From Pseudoclavibacter chungangensis (GTDB taxonomy: Bacteria > Actinomycetota > Actinomycetes > Actinomycetales > Microbacteriaceae): DNA of 64,000 bases. The stretch is from the NCBI RefSeq assembly GCF_013410545.1, contig NZ_JACCFV010000001.1, positions 1,922,001 to 1,986,000 of the forward strand. The letters run 5' to 3'. The translations under genes and the position numbers were made by a program. This document shows, in pieces, positions 20,350-34,266 of the stretch (position 1 is the stretch's first letter; each line of letters starts with the position of its first letter). Under the pieces are notes generated by a model, which was not told the DNA's origin, ran no database searches, and saw nothing but the letters and a program-made list of their open reading frames with translations.

Positions 20350-20577
20350 TCACGGCCGAGCCCCGGTCGCGGCGTCGTCGCGTGCGGACGCCGCGTCGGT
20401 GGCGGGCTCCTCGAGTGCCGCGGTCAGTCGCGCGTGCACCTCGGCGTAGGCCGCCGCACGCTCCTCGAGCGGGAGCGAGGCCGCGCGATCGAGTTCGTCG
20501 CGAAGATCGGTGAGCGTGTGTTGGTCGGGCACGCGTGCATCGGGCAGCGCGATCGGGGCGGGATGTTCGTCGCTCAT
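20350..20577 (-). CDS. Small acidic/helical protein (75 aa), syntenic with the small ORF before tlyA
   Basis: The 75-residue protein has a helical middle (TLTDLRDELDRAASLPLEERAAAYAEVHARLTAALEE) followed by an Ala/Asp-rich tail. It has no cysteine, membrane segment or known motif. A similarly small gene sits between the HAD phosphatase and tlyA in other actinobacteria (M. tuberculosis Rv1693, as I recall the order), so position supports it as a real gene. The ATG at 20577 overlaps the HAD stop by 4 nt (ATGA). Function unknown; a partner of the HAD phosphatase or TlyA is one possibility. Confidence 0.8.
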   Translation of the reverse strand: MSDEHPAPIALPDARVPDQHTLTDLRDELDRAASLPLEERAAAYAEVHARLTAALEEPATDAASARDDAATGARP

Positions 20578-21614
20578 CGTGCGTCGCCCTCGCTCGAGTA
20601 GAGGCGCTCGGGCACGCGGAGGGCGTAGATGAGCTTCTCGGACGCGGCGATCGCCGCGCACGCCGCGCGGAGCAGATCGAGTTCGTCCCGACCTGCCGAC
20701 TCGATCCGCACGTCGACACCGACGACGGAGACCTGTTCGCGGCCGACTCTCGCCGTCGCGTGTTCCGGCTCGCTCGTGACCTCGACGACGGGGTACGGCT
20801 CCCGCAGGCCGCGCAGATCGCGGAGGATGAAGTCGGGGCGCTCGTCGGGCGAGGCCGCGATGAGGGCCTTCGCACGGTCGATGCCGGTCAGGACGACGGC
20901 GCTCGGGATGCCGGCGGCGCGCGCGCCCTTGATGTCGGTGTCGAGGCGGTCGCCCACCATGAGCGGGTGCGCGGCGCCGAACCGGGCCACCGCCGCGTCG
21001 AAGATCGCTCGCTCGGGTTTGCCCGCGACGATCGGCAGGCGCTGCACGGCCGTGTGGACGGCGGACACGAGCGTGCCGTTGCCCGGTGCGATGCCGCGGG
21101 CGACGGGGATCGTCCAGTCCTGGTTCGTCGCGATCCAGGGGATGTCGCGCACGAGCGCGAAGGACGCCTCCGCGAGGTGGACCCAGCCGACGTCCTGCGC
21201 GAATCCCTGCACGACGGCGTCGGGTTCGTCGTCCGCGGACCGCGTGACACGGAACCCGGCCGCCTCGAGTTCGTGGACGATGCCCTCGCCGCCGACGACG
21301 AGGACGAGCGAGCCCGCGGGCACCCGCTCCGTGAGGAGCGCGAGTGCCGCCTGCGGGCTCGTCACGACATCGGTGGCCTGTGTCGTGAGGCCGAGTTCGC
21401 GCAGGTGTTCCGCGACCTGTTCGTCGGTGCGCGACGCGTTGTTCGTGACGTAGCCGACACCGACACCGCTCGCGCGGATCGCGTTGAGCGTGTCGACGGC
21501 GTGCGCAACGGCACCCGGTCCCCTGTAGACGACGCCGTCGAGATCGGCGAGGAGCAGGTCGACCCCGTCGAGCGGTGCAGGACCCATACCCGTGCCTCGG
21601 TTGAAGATCCCCAC
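20574..21614 (-). CDS. HAD-IIA family phosphatase
   Basis: A 346-aa haloacid dehalogenase-like hydrolase of the NagD/p-nitrophenylphosphatase group. Motif I is LLLADLDGVVYRGPGAV, motif II lies in YVTNNASRT, and motifs III/IV are GKPERAIFDAAV and MVGDRLDTDIKGARAAG. The last ~75 residues form an extra domain after the core. Substrates in this family are small phosphoesters. Two GTG starts compete: 21620 overlaps the upstream stop (GTGA), but 21614 is 7 nt from a GGAGAGG site and is preferred; an ATG at 21587 is also possible. Confidence 0.88.
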   Translation of the reverse strand: MGIFNRGTGMGPAPLDGVDLLLADLDGVVYRGPGAVAHAVDTLNAIRASGVGVGYVTNNASRTDEQVAEHLRELGLTTQATDVVTSPQAALALLTERVPAGSLVLVVGGEGIVHELEAAGFRVTRSADDEPDAVVQGFAQDVGWVHLAEASFALVRDIPWIATNQDWTIPVARGIAPGNGTLVSAVHTAVQRLPIVAGKPERAIFDAAVARFGAAHPLMVGDRLDTDIKGARAAGIPSAVVLTGIDRAKALIAASPDERPDFILRDLRGLREPYPVVEVTSEPEHATARVGREQVSVVGVDVRIESAGRDELDLLRAACAAIAASEKLIYALRVPERLYSSEGDAR

Positions 21615-21616
21615 GA

Positions 21617-24568
21617 TCACACCTCTCCGTCGTCGTCGCGTTCGGTCGAGGCCGACGCCGTCCCACGCGATGCGTCGGACGTTCCGGCCGCCTCGGACTG
21701 CGAGGCCGCCTCGGGGGTCTCTGGGGCCTCGGGGGCCTCTGGCGCCTCGGCGGTCTCTGGCGCCTCGAGCTCGTCGGTCGTCAACGGCTCTCCGGCGTCC
21801 TCGTCCACCTCGGATCCGGCTGGGCTCGTGGCCTCGCCGGCCGGCGCCCCGTCACCCGCGACCGTGGCGGGTCGCTCGACCGCAACGGCGGTCTCGGGTT
21901 CGACACCGTCGCCCTCGACGCCGGACTCCGCGTCCACCCTCGCATCCGACGCGGCATCCACCCGGGCCTCCGGGCTCGCATCGGACGCGACCGCCGCGTC
22001 GGCCACGACGCCGTCGCCCGCGTCCGCTCCAACGGCCGCGTCGGCCACGACGCCGTCGCCCGCGTCCGCTCCAACGGCCGCGTCGGCGTCGACGACCACG
22101 TCCGCGTCATCAACGACGTCGACCTCATCGACCACGCCCCCGTCGACGACCACGACGGCCTCGTCGACTTCATCGACCACGTCGACCTCATCGACCACGC
22201 CCCCGTCGACGACCACGACGGCCTCATCGACCACGTCGGCGTCCGACGCGACCTCGGCGTCGTCGACGGCGTCGTCCAGCGCACGTCCCTCGACGCCGTC
22301 GGCCTCGACCGTCTCCGGCCCCTCGGCGACGTCGACCTGTTCGGCGGCGTCCACGGGTTCGTCGACGGGCTCGGGGTGCGCCACGAGGTATGCCTCGAGC
22401 TCGGCACCCTCGAGGGGCTCGGTGACGACCCGCACGGTCTCGTGCTCGTCGTGCGCGGCCGCTTCGAGCGCCCGCTCGGCCCGCTCGGCGAGCGACACCC
22501 AGCGCGTCGCCTCCCCGTCGCGCCCGAGTTCGGTGAGGACCTCCGCGTACGCCGCGAAGAGCGCGGGCGAGTAGGAGAACGCGCGACGCTCGTCGAGCTG
22601 CTCGATCTCGAGCTCGGCGAGTGCGAGTTCGGGCTTGCCCTGGTCGAGTCGTGCGCCGGACATCGCGATCGCGACGTTGACGCGCTCCGCGGGCGACAGC
22701 GTCGAGAGGTCGACGGAACGACCGAGCTCGAGCGCGCGATCGGGGCGCCCGAGGCCCCGCTCGCTGTCGATCATGAGCGCGAGCTGGTCGTCGCTCCCGC
22801 TGATGCGGCGGTACGTGCGCAGCTCGCGCAGGGCGAGGGCGAAGTCGCCGGTCGCGTACGCCGTGATCGCGAGCGTCTCCCGGACCATCGCGATGCGGCC
22901 GCCGCGACGCGAGGCGCTCAGCGCGTGGCGGTGGGCGAGCTCGGGGTCCGAGTCGATCACGATCGAGGCCATCGCCAGGTGCCGAGCGACGAACTCCGCG
23001 TTCTCCGTCGTGAGCGTCTTGAGTTCCATGCGTGCCCCGCCCGCGAGGTCACGCTCGGTGATCTCGTCGGGCAGCTCGGGATCGTCGTGCTCGGTGCGCA
23101 CCGACTTCAGCGAACGACGAAGCAGCTCCTCCTCGGTGAGCGGCTCGCGTGCGTCCTCGTGACGCCCGCGTCCGCGATCGAAGGATCCCTGCCCCGACCG
23201 GCCGCTCCCGCGGTCGTCGTCACGGCGCCGGCCCCCGGCGAACGGCTTCCGGTCGCCGGAGCGTCCGCCACCGTCGCGGTGGCCGCCGTCGTGGGAGCGA
23301 CGGCCATCGCCCTCGAACGTGCGCGGGCGGGCCGAACGATCGCGCCCGTCGCCCCCGTCGTACGAGCGACGCGGACGCTCACCGCCGCGTTCCGTGCGAT
23401 CCCCGGGCCCCGACGAACGACGTCCGGAGTCCCACGAACCACCGGAACGCTCGCCGCGTCCGCTTCGCTGCTCACCACCACGGACGTCTCGTGCGCCCGC
23501 GGAACCCCTGGCCCCGCGATCGCGGCTCCGGTCATCACGCGATGAGCCGTCGCCGTCCCGGAAGCCCCCGCCACTGCGGGCGGGGCCCCGCCCCTCGCCT
23601 CGTCGGTCGGCACCGTCGAAGCGCCGCGGACGGTCACCGTCGCGGCCCCGTCGATCGTCGCCGCCGCGCCCGCCGTACGAACGATCACGGTCACGGTCAC
23701 GGTCACGGTACGAGCCCTCGCGCGATTCTCGACCGCGTCCGGCGTCGTCGCGCCGCTCGGGGCGACCACTGCGCTCATCGCGCCACGACGACCCGCCGCC
23801 GTCACGGCGATTCGCTCCGCGGTCATCCCGACGACCCGAACCGGAACCGAACTCACGCCGATCCCCACCACGATCATCCCGACGACCCGAACCGGAACCG
23901 AACTCACGCCGATCCCCACCACGATCATCCCGACGACCCGAACCGGAACCGAACTCACGCCGATCCCCACCACGATCATCCCGACGACCCGAACCGGAAC
24001 CGAACTCACGCCGATCCCCACCACGATCATCCCGACGACCCGAACCGGAACCGAACTCACGCCGATCCCCACCACGATCATCCCGACGACCCGAACCGGA
24101 ACCGAACTCACGCCGATCCCCACCACGATCATCCCGACGACCCGAACCGGAACCGAACTCACGCCGATCCCCACCACGATCATCCCGACGACCCGAACCG
24201 GAACCGAACTCACGCCGCTGTCCGCCTCGACGATCCGCGCCGCCACGCTCGTCGTCGCGTCGCCACGGCGCACCGTCACGGCCACCACCCCCACCTCGTC
24301 GGTCACCCGACGACGAGCGCGGCCGATCGCTCCATTGCTGACGCGCACCATCGCGCCGATCACCGCGTACGTCGTCCCGGTCTGCGCCGAAGCGTCGCCC
24401 CTGGCCGCCGCCCGAACCGGAGGCACCGCCCGCACCCTTCCAGCCGTCCGACCGCTTCGGGCCGTCACTCCGCTTCGAGCGGTCCGACCGAGGACCGCGG
24501 TGGTCCGACCCACGTGAGGCGTCCCGTCGCCGCGATTCTCCGCCGGCCTGATCGTTCCGCTCGCTCAT
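21617..24568 (-). CDS. TPR-like protein with repeat-rich RG/RD arm and acidic tail (983 aa)
   Basis: Three parts are visible. Residues 1-~485 are a disordered Arg/Gly/Asp/Ser arm; inside it, residues ~118-249 are eight near-identical 17-residue repeats (FGSGSGRRDDRGGDRRE). Residues ~490-725 are an all-helical domain reminiscent of tetratricopeptide repeats (EFVARHLAMASIVIDSDPELAHRHALSASRRGGRIAMVRE, GDFALALRELRTYRRISG, GRPDRALELGRSVD). Residues ~726-983 are a strongly acidic Val/Asp/Ala tail with its own repeats. The helical core occupies the position of the TPR gene between tyrS and the HAD phosphatase in M. tuberculosis (Rv1691), where function is also unknown. A GGGAGAGGA site precedes the ATG at 24568. 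The opposite charges of arm and tail, and the RGG-like arm, suggest RNA or ribosome contact, but this is inference. Confidence 0.88.
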   Translation of the reverse strand: MSERNDQAGGESRRRDASRGSDHRGPRSDRSKRSDGPKRSDGWKGAGGASGSGGGQGRRFGADRDDVRGDRRDGARQQWSDRPRSSSGDRRGGGGGRDGAPWRRDDERGGADRRGGQRREFGSGSGRRDDRGGDRREFGSGSGRRDDRGGDRREFGSGSGRRDDRGGDRREFGSGSGRRDDRGGDRREFGSGSGRRDDRGGDRREFGSGSGRRDDRGGDRREFGSGSGRRDDRGGDRREFGSGSGRRDDRGANRRDGGGSSWRDERSGRPERRDDAGRGRESREGSYRDRDRDRDRSYGGRGGDDRRGRDGDRPRRFDGADRRGEGRGPARSGGGFRDGDGSSRDDRSRDRGARGSAGARDVRGGEQRSGRGERSGGSWDSGRRSSGPGDRTERGGERPRRSYDGGDGRDRSARPRTFEGDGRRSHDGGHRDGGGRSGDRKPFAGGRRRDDDRGSGRSGQGSFDRGRGRHEDAREPLTEEELLRRSLKSVRTEHDDPELPDEITERDLAGGARMELKTLTTENAEFVARHLAMASIVIDSDPELAHRHALSASRRGGRIAMVRETLAITAYATGDFALALRELRTYRRISGSDDQLALMIDSERGLGRPDRALELGRSVDLSTLSPAERVNVAIAMSGARLDQGKPELALAELEIEQLDERRAFSYSPALFAAYAEVLTELGRDGEATRWVSLAERAERALEAAAHDEHETVRVVTEPLEGAELEAYLVAHPEPVDEPVDAAEQVDVAEGPETVEADGVEGRALDDAVDDAEVASDADVVDEAVVVVDGGVVDEVDVVDEVDEAVVVVDGGVVDEVDVVDDADVVVDADAAVGADAGDGVVADAAVGADAGDGVVADAAVASDASPEARVDAASDARVDAESGVEGDGVEPETAVAVERPATVAGDGAPAGEATSPAGSEVDEDAGEPLTTDELEAPETAEAPEAPEAPETPEAASQSEAAGTSDASRGTASASTERDDDGEV
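21993..22082 (-). repeat. Two-copy 42-bp direct repeat in the acidic tail
   Basis: A 42-bp unit starting at 21993 recurs at 22035 and begins a third partial copy at 22077; it encodes an Ala/Asp/Gly/Val segment (core GADAGDGVVADAAV). It lies in the acidic tail of the TPR-like protein. Confidence 0.8.
22118..22228 (-). repeat. 63-bp-spaced direct repeat in the acidic tail
   Basis: A block of about 48 bp starting at 22118 is repeated at 22181 and encodes two copies of a Val/Asp run (core AVVVVDGGVVDEVDVV). Confidence 0.8.
23824..24217 (-). repeat. Eight-copy 51-bp tandem repeat (coding VNTR)
   Basis: Copies start every 51 bp from 23824 to 24181 (seven full periods plus a shorter eighth). Base identity between copies appears essentially complete, far higher than the surrounding degenerate Arg/Gly/Asp-rich code, which points to recent expansion by slippage or recombination. 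The period is a multiple of three, so copy-number change keeps the reading frame. No unique spacers separate the copies, so this is not a CRISPR array. Confidence 0.95.
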
Positions 24569-24707
24569 ATGTGGGTCCTCTCCCTGGGGGATGCGCTGTC
24601 GAGTTGTCACGGCTCACCAGAGCCGTGGGACCAGTCTACCCGCGGCGGGGCGACGTGCCTGCGGCAGGCAACACGTCCTGGCCACGTGGAAAGTGGTCCG
24701 GAAATGC

Positions 24708-24740
24708 CGAAGGCCCACCCCGTGTCGGGGTGGGCCTTCG
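24708..24740 (-). terminator. rRNA operon terminator
   Basis: A 14-bp perfect stem (24708-24721, 24727-24740) with a 5-nt loop lies just beyond the 5S gene. The transcript then runs into a short TTT. It separates the rRNA operon from the TPR-like gene. Confidence 0.88.
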
Positions 24741-24749
24741 AAAAGAAGT

Positions 24750-24866
24750 CCGGCGGTGACCTACTCTCCCACAGGGTCCCCCCTGCAGTACCATCGGCGC
24801 TGAGCGTCTTAGCTTCCGGGTTCGGAATGTGACCGGGCGTTTCCCGCTCGCTATGGCCGCCGAAAC
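24750..24866 (-). rRNA. rrf: 5S ribosomal RNA
   Basis: About 117 nt. Read on the minus strand it begins GTTTCGGCGGCCATAGCGAG and contains CCCGGTCACATTCCGAACCC-like loop sequence, ending in the complementary GGTCACCGCCGGAC; the two ends pair as helix I. Boundaries are good to a few bases. Confidence 0.95.
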
Positions 24867-24939
24867 ACTATGGATAGTGAATCGATACAGACCACACGCG
24901 CTGCGTGTGGCGGTTCCGTCCGTCTATCGGGAACCACAA

Positions 24940-24953
24940 AGTGGACGCGAGCA
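24940..24953. repeat. 3' arm of a candidate 23S rRNA processing stem
   Basis: These 14 bases are the exact inverted copy of 28211-28224 on the other side of the 23S gene, so in the precursor the two can pair and bracket 23S rRNA for RNase III-type cleavage. Three more pairs extend the stem past one mismatch. Confidence 0.75.
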
Positions 24954-24999
24954 CTCGTCAAGAGTCTCAGTGTTACGTGCACCCCACCACGAATGATGG

Positions 25000-30038
<5,039 letters not shown>

Positions 30039-30224
30039 TGCATAAACCCCAGCCAACCCCCGAAAGAGCCAACCAGGAAACACTACTCACCATCCCGAAG
30101 GACAGCAGAGCTGATCTGACCAACAGACCATCATTACTGACAATCAATCAATCCAAAAGGAATCATGACACCCCAAAAACGGGACGCCACGAGGTAAAAT
30201 TTGGCATTTGACAATGTGCACGCT

Positions 30225-30239
30225 GTTGAGTTCTCAAGG
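30225..30239 (-). promoter_or_regulatory. rRNA leader antitermination-like box (TTGAGAACTCAAC)
   Basis: The minus strand reads CCTTGAGAACTCAAC, a conserved element of actinobacterial 16S leaders thought to act with Nus factors. A shorter copy recurs in the 16S-23S spacer at 28229-28237. Confidence 0.6.
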
Positions 30240-30292
30240 ATCGGACGCTCCCGGGGCCCGGCGTTCGCCGTTCCACCCGAGGCAGCCCGGTC

Positions 30293-30321
30293 ACTTTACC
30301 TCACGTTCATGTGCCGCACAA
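30293..30321 (-). promoter_or_regulatory. rRNA operon promoter P2 (candidate)
   Basis: A -35 like TTGTGC (30316-30321) and -10 TAAAGT (30293-30298) are separated by 17 bp on the minus strand, about 255 bp upstream of 16S. The -35 is weak, and the -10 hexamer is identical to that of P1. Confidence 0.5.
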
Positions 30322-30465
30322 GGCGACCCGCCGAACGGGAGTGGTGGTGACCGTGTCTCCGAGGTGCTTCGCTCGCCGTGGCGAGCTACTTCTTTCGGAG
30401 TTTTGTTGCCTTTGACCGGGGCTTTTCCGCTTTTGCGTTTCGCTCCTGCCGGGCAACGAGTGATT

Positions 30466-30495
30466 ACTTTACGCATGACGGGGCGCCCGTGCCAA
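30466..30495 (-). promoter_or_regulatory. rRNA operon promoter P1 (candidate)
   Basis: TTGGCA (30490-30495; 5 of 6 consensus) and TAAAGT (30466-30471) are separated by 18 bp on the minus strand, about 430 bp upstream of 16S. The region between tyrS and 16S (30039-30630) otherwise holds leader RNA, P2, and the tyrS-side hairpin; I see no gene in it. Confidence 0.6.
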
Positions 30496-30557
30496 ATCAC
30501 CCGGATCCCGGGCGTGTCGCCGACCCCGTCCGTTCACCGAACATGCGCCTGCCCGGC

Positions 30558-30608
30558 ACGACGACGGCGCGGGCGCACCCTCCAGGGGTGCGCCCGCGCC
30601 GTCGTCGT
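30558..30608 (-). terminator. Large hairpin after tyrS
   Basis: A 23-bp perfect inverted repeat (30558-30580, 30586-30608) with a 5-nt loop, starting 23 bp after the tyrS stop and ending upstream of the rRNA promoter P1. It probably ends the argH/tyrS-side transcript and isolates the rRNA operon. There is no T tract. Confidence 0.75.
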
Positions 30609-30630
30609 CATGCCGGTGTCCCGGCCCGCA

Positions 30631-31935
30631 TCACGCCTCGAGTCGAATGCCCGCGAGGGTCTTCTTGCCCCGGCGGACGATCGCGACCCCACCGGGCAGG
30701 GCGGCATCGGCGGGGATGTCGGCCTGTTCGTCGGTCACCTTCTCGTTGTTGAGCGCGACACCACCCTGGGCGATCGCGCGACGCGCCTCCCCGAGGCTCT
30801 TCGCGAGCCCCGTGTCGACGAGTGCCTGCGCGACCGTCACGCCGGCGGCGCCGTGTGCGTTCGGCAACTCGTCGACCGCGGCGCTGAGCGTCGCCGGCTC
30901 GAGAGCCGAGAGATCACCCTGACCGAACAGCGCTTCGGACGCCGCGATCGCTGCATCGGTCGCCGCCTGTCCGTGGACGAGCGCGCACACCTCGCGGGCG
31001 AGCGCCTTCTGGGCCGCACGCCGGAACGGCTCCTCCGCGACGAGTCGCTCGAACTCCTCGATCTCCTCCCGCGTCCGGAACGTGAAGATCTTGAGTCGCG
31101 CGATCACATCGGCGTCGTCCGTGTTGAGCCAGAACTGGTAGAACGCGTACGGCGAGGTGAGGTTCTCGTCGATCCAGATGGCGTTGCCCTCGGACTTCCC
31201 GAACTTCGTCCCGTCGGTGTTCGTGATGAGGGGCGTCCCGAGTGCGTGCACGTGTGCGCCCTCGACACGGCGGATGAGATCCACTCCCCCGGTCAGGTTT
31301 CCCCACTGGTCGGAGCCGCCGGTCTGGAGGACGCAGTCGTACTGGCGGTACAGCTCGAGGAAGTCGAGCGACTGGAGGATCTGGTAGCTGAACTCCGTGT
31401 ACGAGATGCCCGCCTCGGAGTTGAGCCGGGCCGAGACGGCGTCCTTCTTGAGCATCGCGCCCACCCGGAAGTGCTTGCCGATGTCGCGCAGGAAATCGAT
31501 GGCCGACAGCGGGGCCGTCCAGTCGAGGTTGTTCACCATGCGCGCGGCGCTCGCACCCTCGAACGACAGGTAGCGGCCGATCTGGGCGCGCAGGCCCTCG
31601 ACCCACTCGGCAACCGTCTCGCGAGAGTTCAGCGTGCGCTCGGCCGTGGGCCGCGGGTCGCCGACGAGTCCCGTCGAGCCACCGACGAGCCCGAGCGGTC
31701 GGTTGCCCGCGAGCTGGAGCCGCCGGAGGAGCAGCAATTGCACGAGGTGGCCGAGGTGCAGGCTCGGCGCCGTCGGGTCGAAACCGCAGTAATACGTGAT
31801 CGGACCGGCCTCGAGCTTGGCCCGCAGATCGTCGAGGTCGGTCGAGACGTGGATGTAGCCACGCCACTCGAGCTCGTCGAGAACGGATTCGAAGGTCGGG
31901 TCGTTCGCCTGCGAGGCGAGGTCGCGATCAGTCAC
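30631..31935 (-). CDS. tyrS: Tyrosyl-tRNA synthetase
   Basis: A 434-aa class I synthetase that charges tRNA-Tyr. The HIGH-type motif is PSLHLGHLVQLL, the tyrosine pocket includes TYYCGFDPTA and QTGGSDQWGN, and the KMSKS-type loop is GTKFGKSEGN. A C-terminal S4-like domain (VAQALVDTGLAKSLGEARRAIAQGGVALNNEKV) binds the tRNA. The GTG at 31935 has TACGGT 6 nt upstream and no ribosome binding site, so the message is probably leaderless. Confidence 0.97.
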   Translation of the reverse strand: MTDRDLASQANDPTFESVLDELEWRGYIHVSTDLDDLRAKLEAGPITYYCGFDPTAPSLHLGHLVQLLLLRRLQLAGNRPLGLVGGSTGLVGDPRPTAERTLNSRETVAEWVEGLRAQIGRYLSFEGASAARMVNNLDWTAPLSAIDFLRDIGKHFRVGAMLKKDAVSARLNSEAGISYTEFSYQILQSLDFLELYRQYDCVLQTGGSDQWGNLTGGVDLIRRVEGAHVHALGTPLITNTDGTKFGKSEGNAIWIDENLTSPYAFYQFWLNTDDADVIARLKIFTFRTREEIEEFERLVAEEPFRRAAQKALAREVCALVHGQAATDAAIAASEALFGQGDLSALEPATLSAAVDELPNAHGAAGVTVAQALVDTGLAKSLGEARRAIAQGGVALNNEKVTDEQADIPADAALPGGVAIVRRGKKTLAGIRLEA

Positions 31936-31941
31936 CGGATC

Positions 31942-31947
31942 ACCGTA
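31942..31947 (-). promoter_or_regulatory. -10 element TACGGT of leaderless tyrS
   Basis: TACGGT ends 6 nt before the GTG start at 31935 on the minus strand. Confidence 0.45.
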
Positions 31948-32007
31948 CCAATCGTCGGACCCGTCGGTCGCACGCCCGCACCGCGCACCGGGTGGCTCGT
32001 CACCATC

Positions 32008-32697
32008 TCACTCCGCGTCCGCGTCGCGGTGCGATCGGTGGGCCGTGTAGCGGGAGACCGTCGGATCGGCGGCGATCGAGAACCGCCAATCGAACGCGGG
32101 GGCACCACCGGGGAGGGCGAGTCCCACGCGCGGGCCGCGCACGATGAGATCCCGCGCGACGGGCACCGCCGGCGGATGCAACGCGAACGGCGGCTCGTCC
32201 ACACGGCGACCGGAGTCCTCGAGGCGCACCCCGAGCGCGAGACCGAGATTGCCCGGGCCGCGTGCGAGGTCGCGCGAACGCGGCTCGACCGTTCCGGGAC
32301 GCCGGACCGCAGCACGTCGCCGCCGCGCGAGATCCTCGCCCTCGACGACCTCGCCCGCGCGCACGAGGCAACCGGCGGCGGCACCCCGATGACCGCACAC
32401 GAGATTGAGGCAGAGATGGATGCCGTACGAGCGGTAGACGTAGACGTGACCGGCGGCCTCGAACATCGGCCGCGTGCGCGGCGTCGGCCCGCGGTACGCG
32501 TGCGAACCGGGATCCCTCGCGCCCTCGTAGGCCTCCACCTCGGTGATCCGCACGGTCACGGCGCCCTCGGCGTCGCGCCGCGTGAGGAGCGCACCCAGCA
32601 GGAGCGGCGCACTCTCGACCGCGGGTCGGGCGAGCTCGCGAGCCGCCCAGTCGTTCCCGGTCGAGGGGCGCCCTGTCCCGCCCGATTCCGCCGACAC
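32008..32697 (-). CDS. 3-methyladenine DNA glycosylase (AAG/MPG family)
   Basis: A 229-aa enzyme of the alkyladenine glycosylase fold, unrelated to AlkA. It shows LLGALLTRRD, ITEVEAYEGARDPGSHAYRG with the catalytic Glu region, TPRTRPMFEAAGHVYVYRSYGIHLCLNLVCG (the intercalating Tyr region), CLVRAGEVVEGEDLA and ARGPGNLGLALG. It would excise alkylated purines and possibly hypoxanthine. The GTG at 32697 follows the argH stop by 8 bp. This gene is a frequent passenger between argH and tyrS. Confidence 0.92.
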   Translation of the reverse strand: MSAESGGTGRPSTGNDWAARELARPAVESAPLLLGALLTRRDAEGAVTVRITEVEAYEGARDPGSHAYRGPTPRTRPMFEAAGHVYVYRSYGIHLCLNLVCGHRGAAAGCLVRAGEVVEGEDLARRRRAAVRRPGTVEPRSRDLARGPGNLGLALGVRLEDSGRRVDEPPFALHPPAVPVARDLIVRGPRVGLALPGGAPAFDWRFSIAADPTVSRYTAHRSHRDADAE

Positions 32698-32705
32698 GTC
32701 GCCGA

Positions 32706-34130
<1,425 letters not shown>

Positions 34131-34266
34131 TCACCGATCAGTCGCCCGCCCATCGGGCGAATGCATGCACCGCCACTCACCCGGACCATCGGGGCGGTGG
34201 CGTGAAGCGTGCGAACGGCGCTCGTCATCGGCGCCGTCGGGCGAACCGTCATCGCGGGACCCGAGT

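Noticed and set aside
23824..24217. Regularly spaced 51-bp units that might be a CRISPR array
   Set aside because: The units are directly adjacent with no unique spacers, they keep a reading frame, and no cas gene is near.
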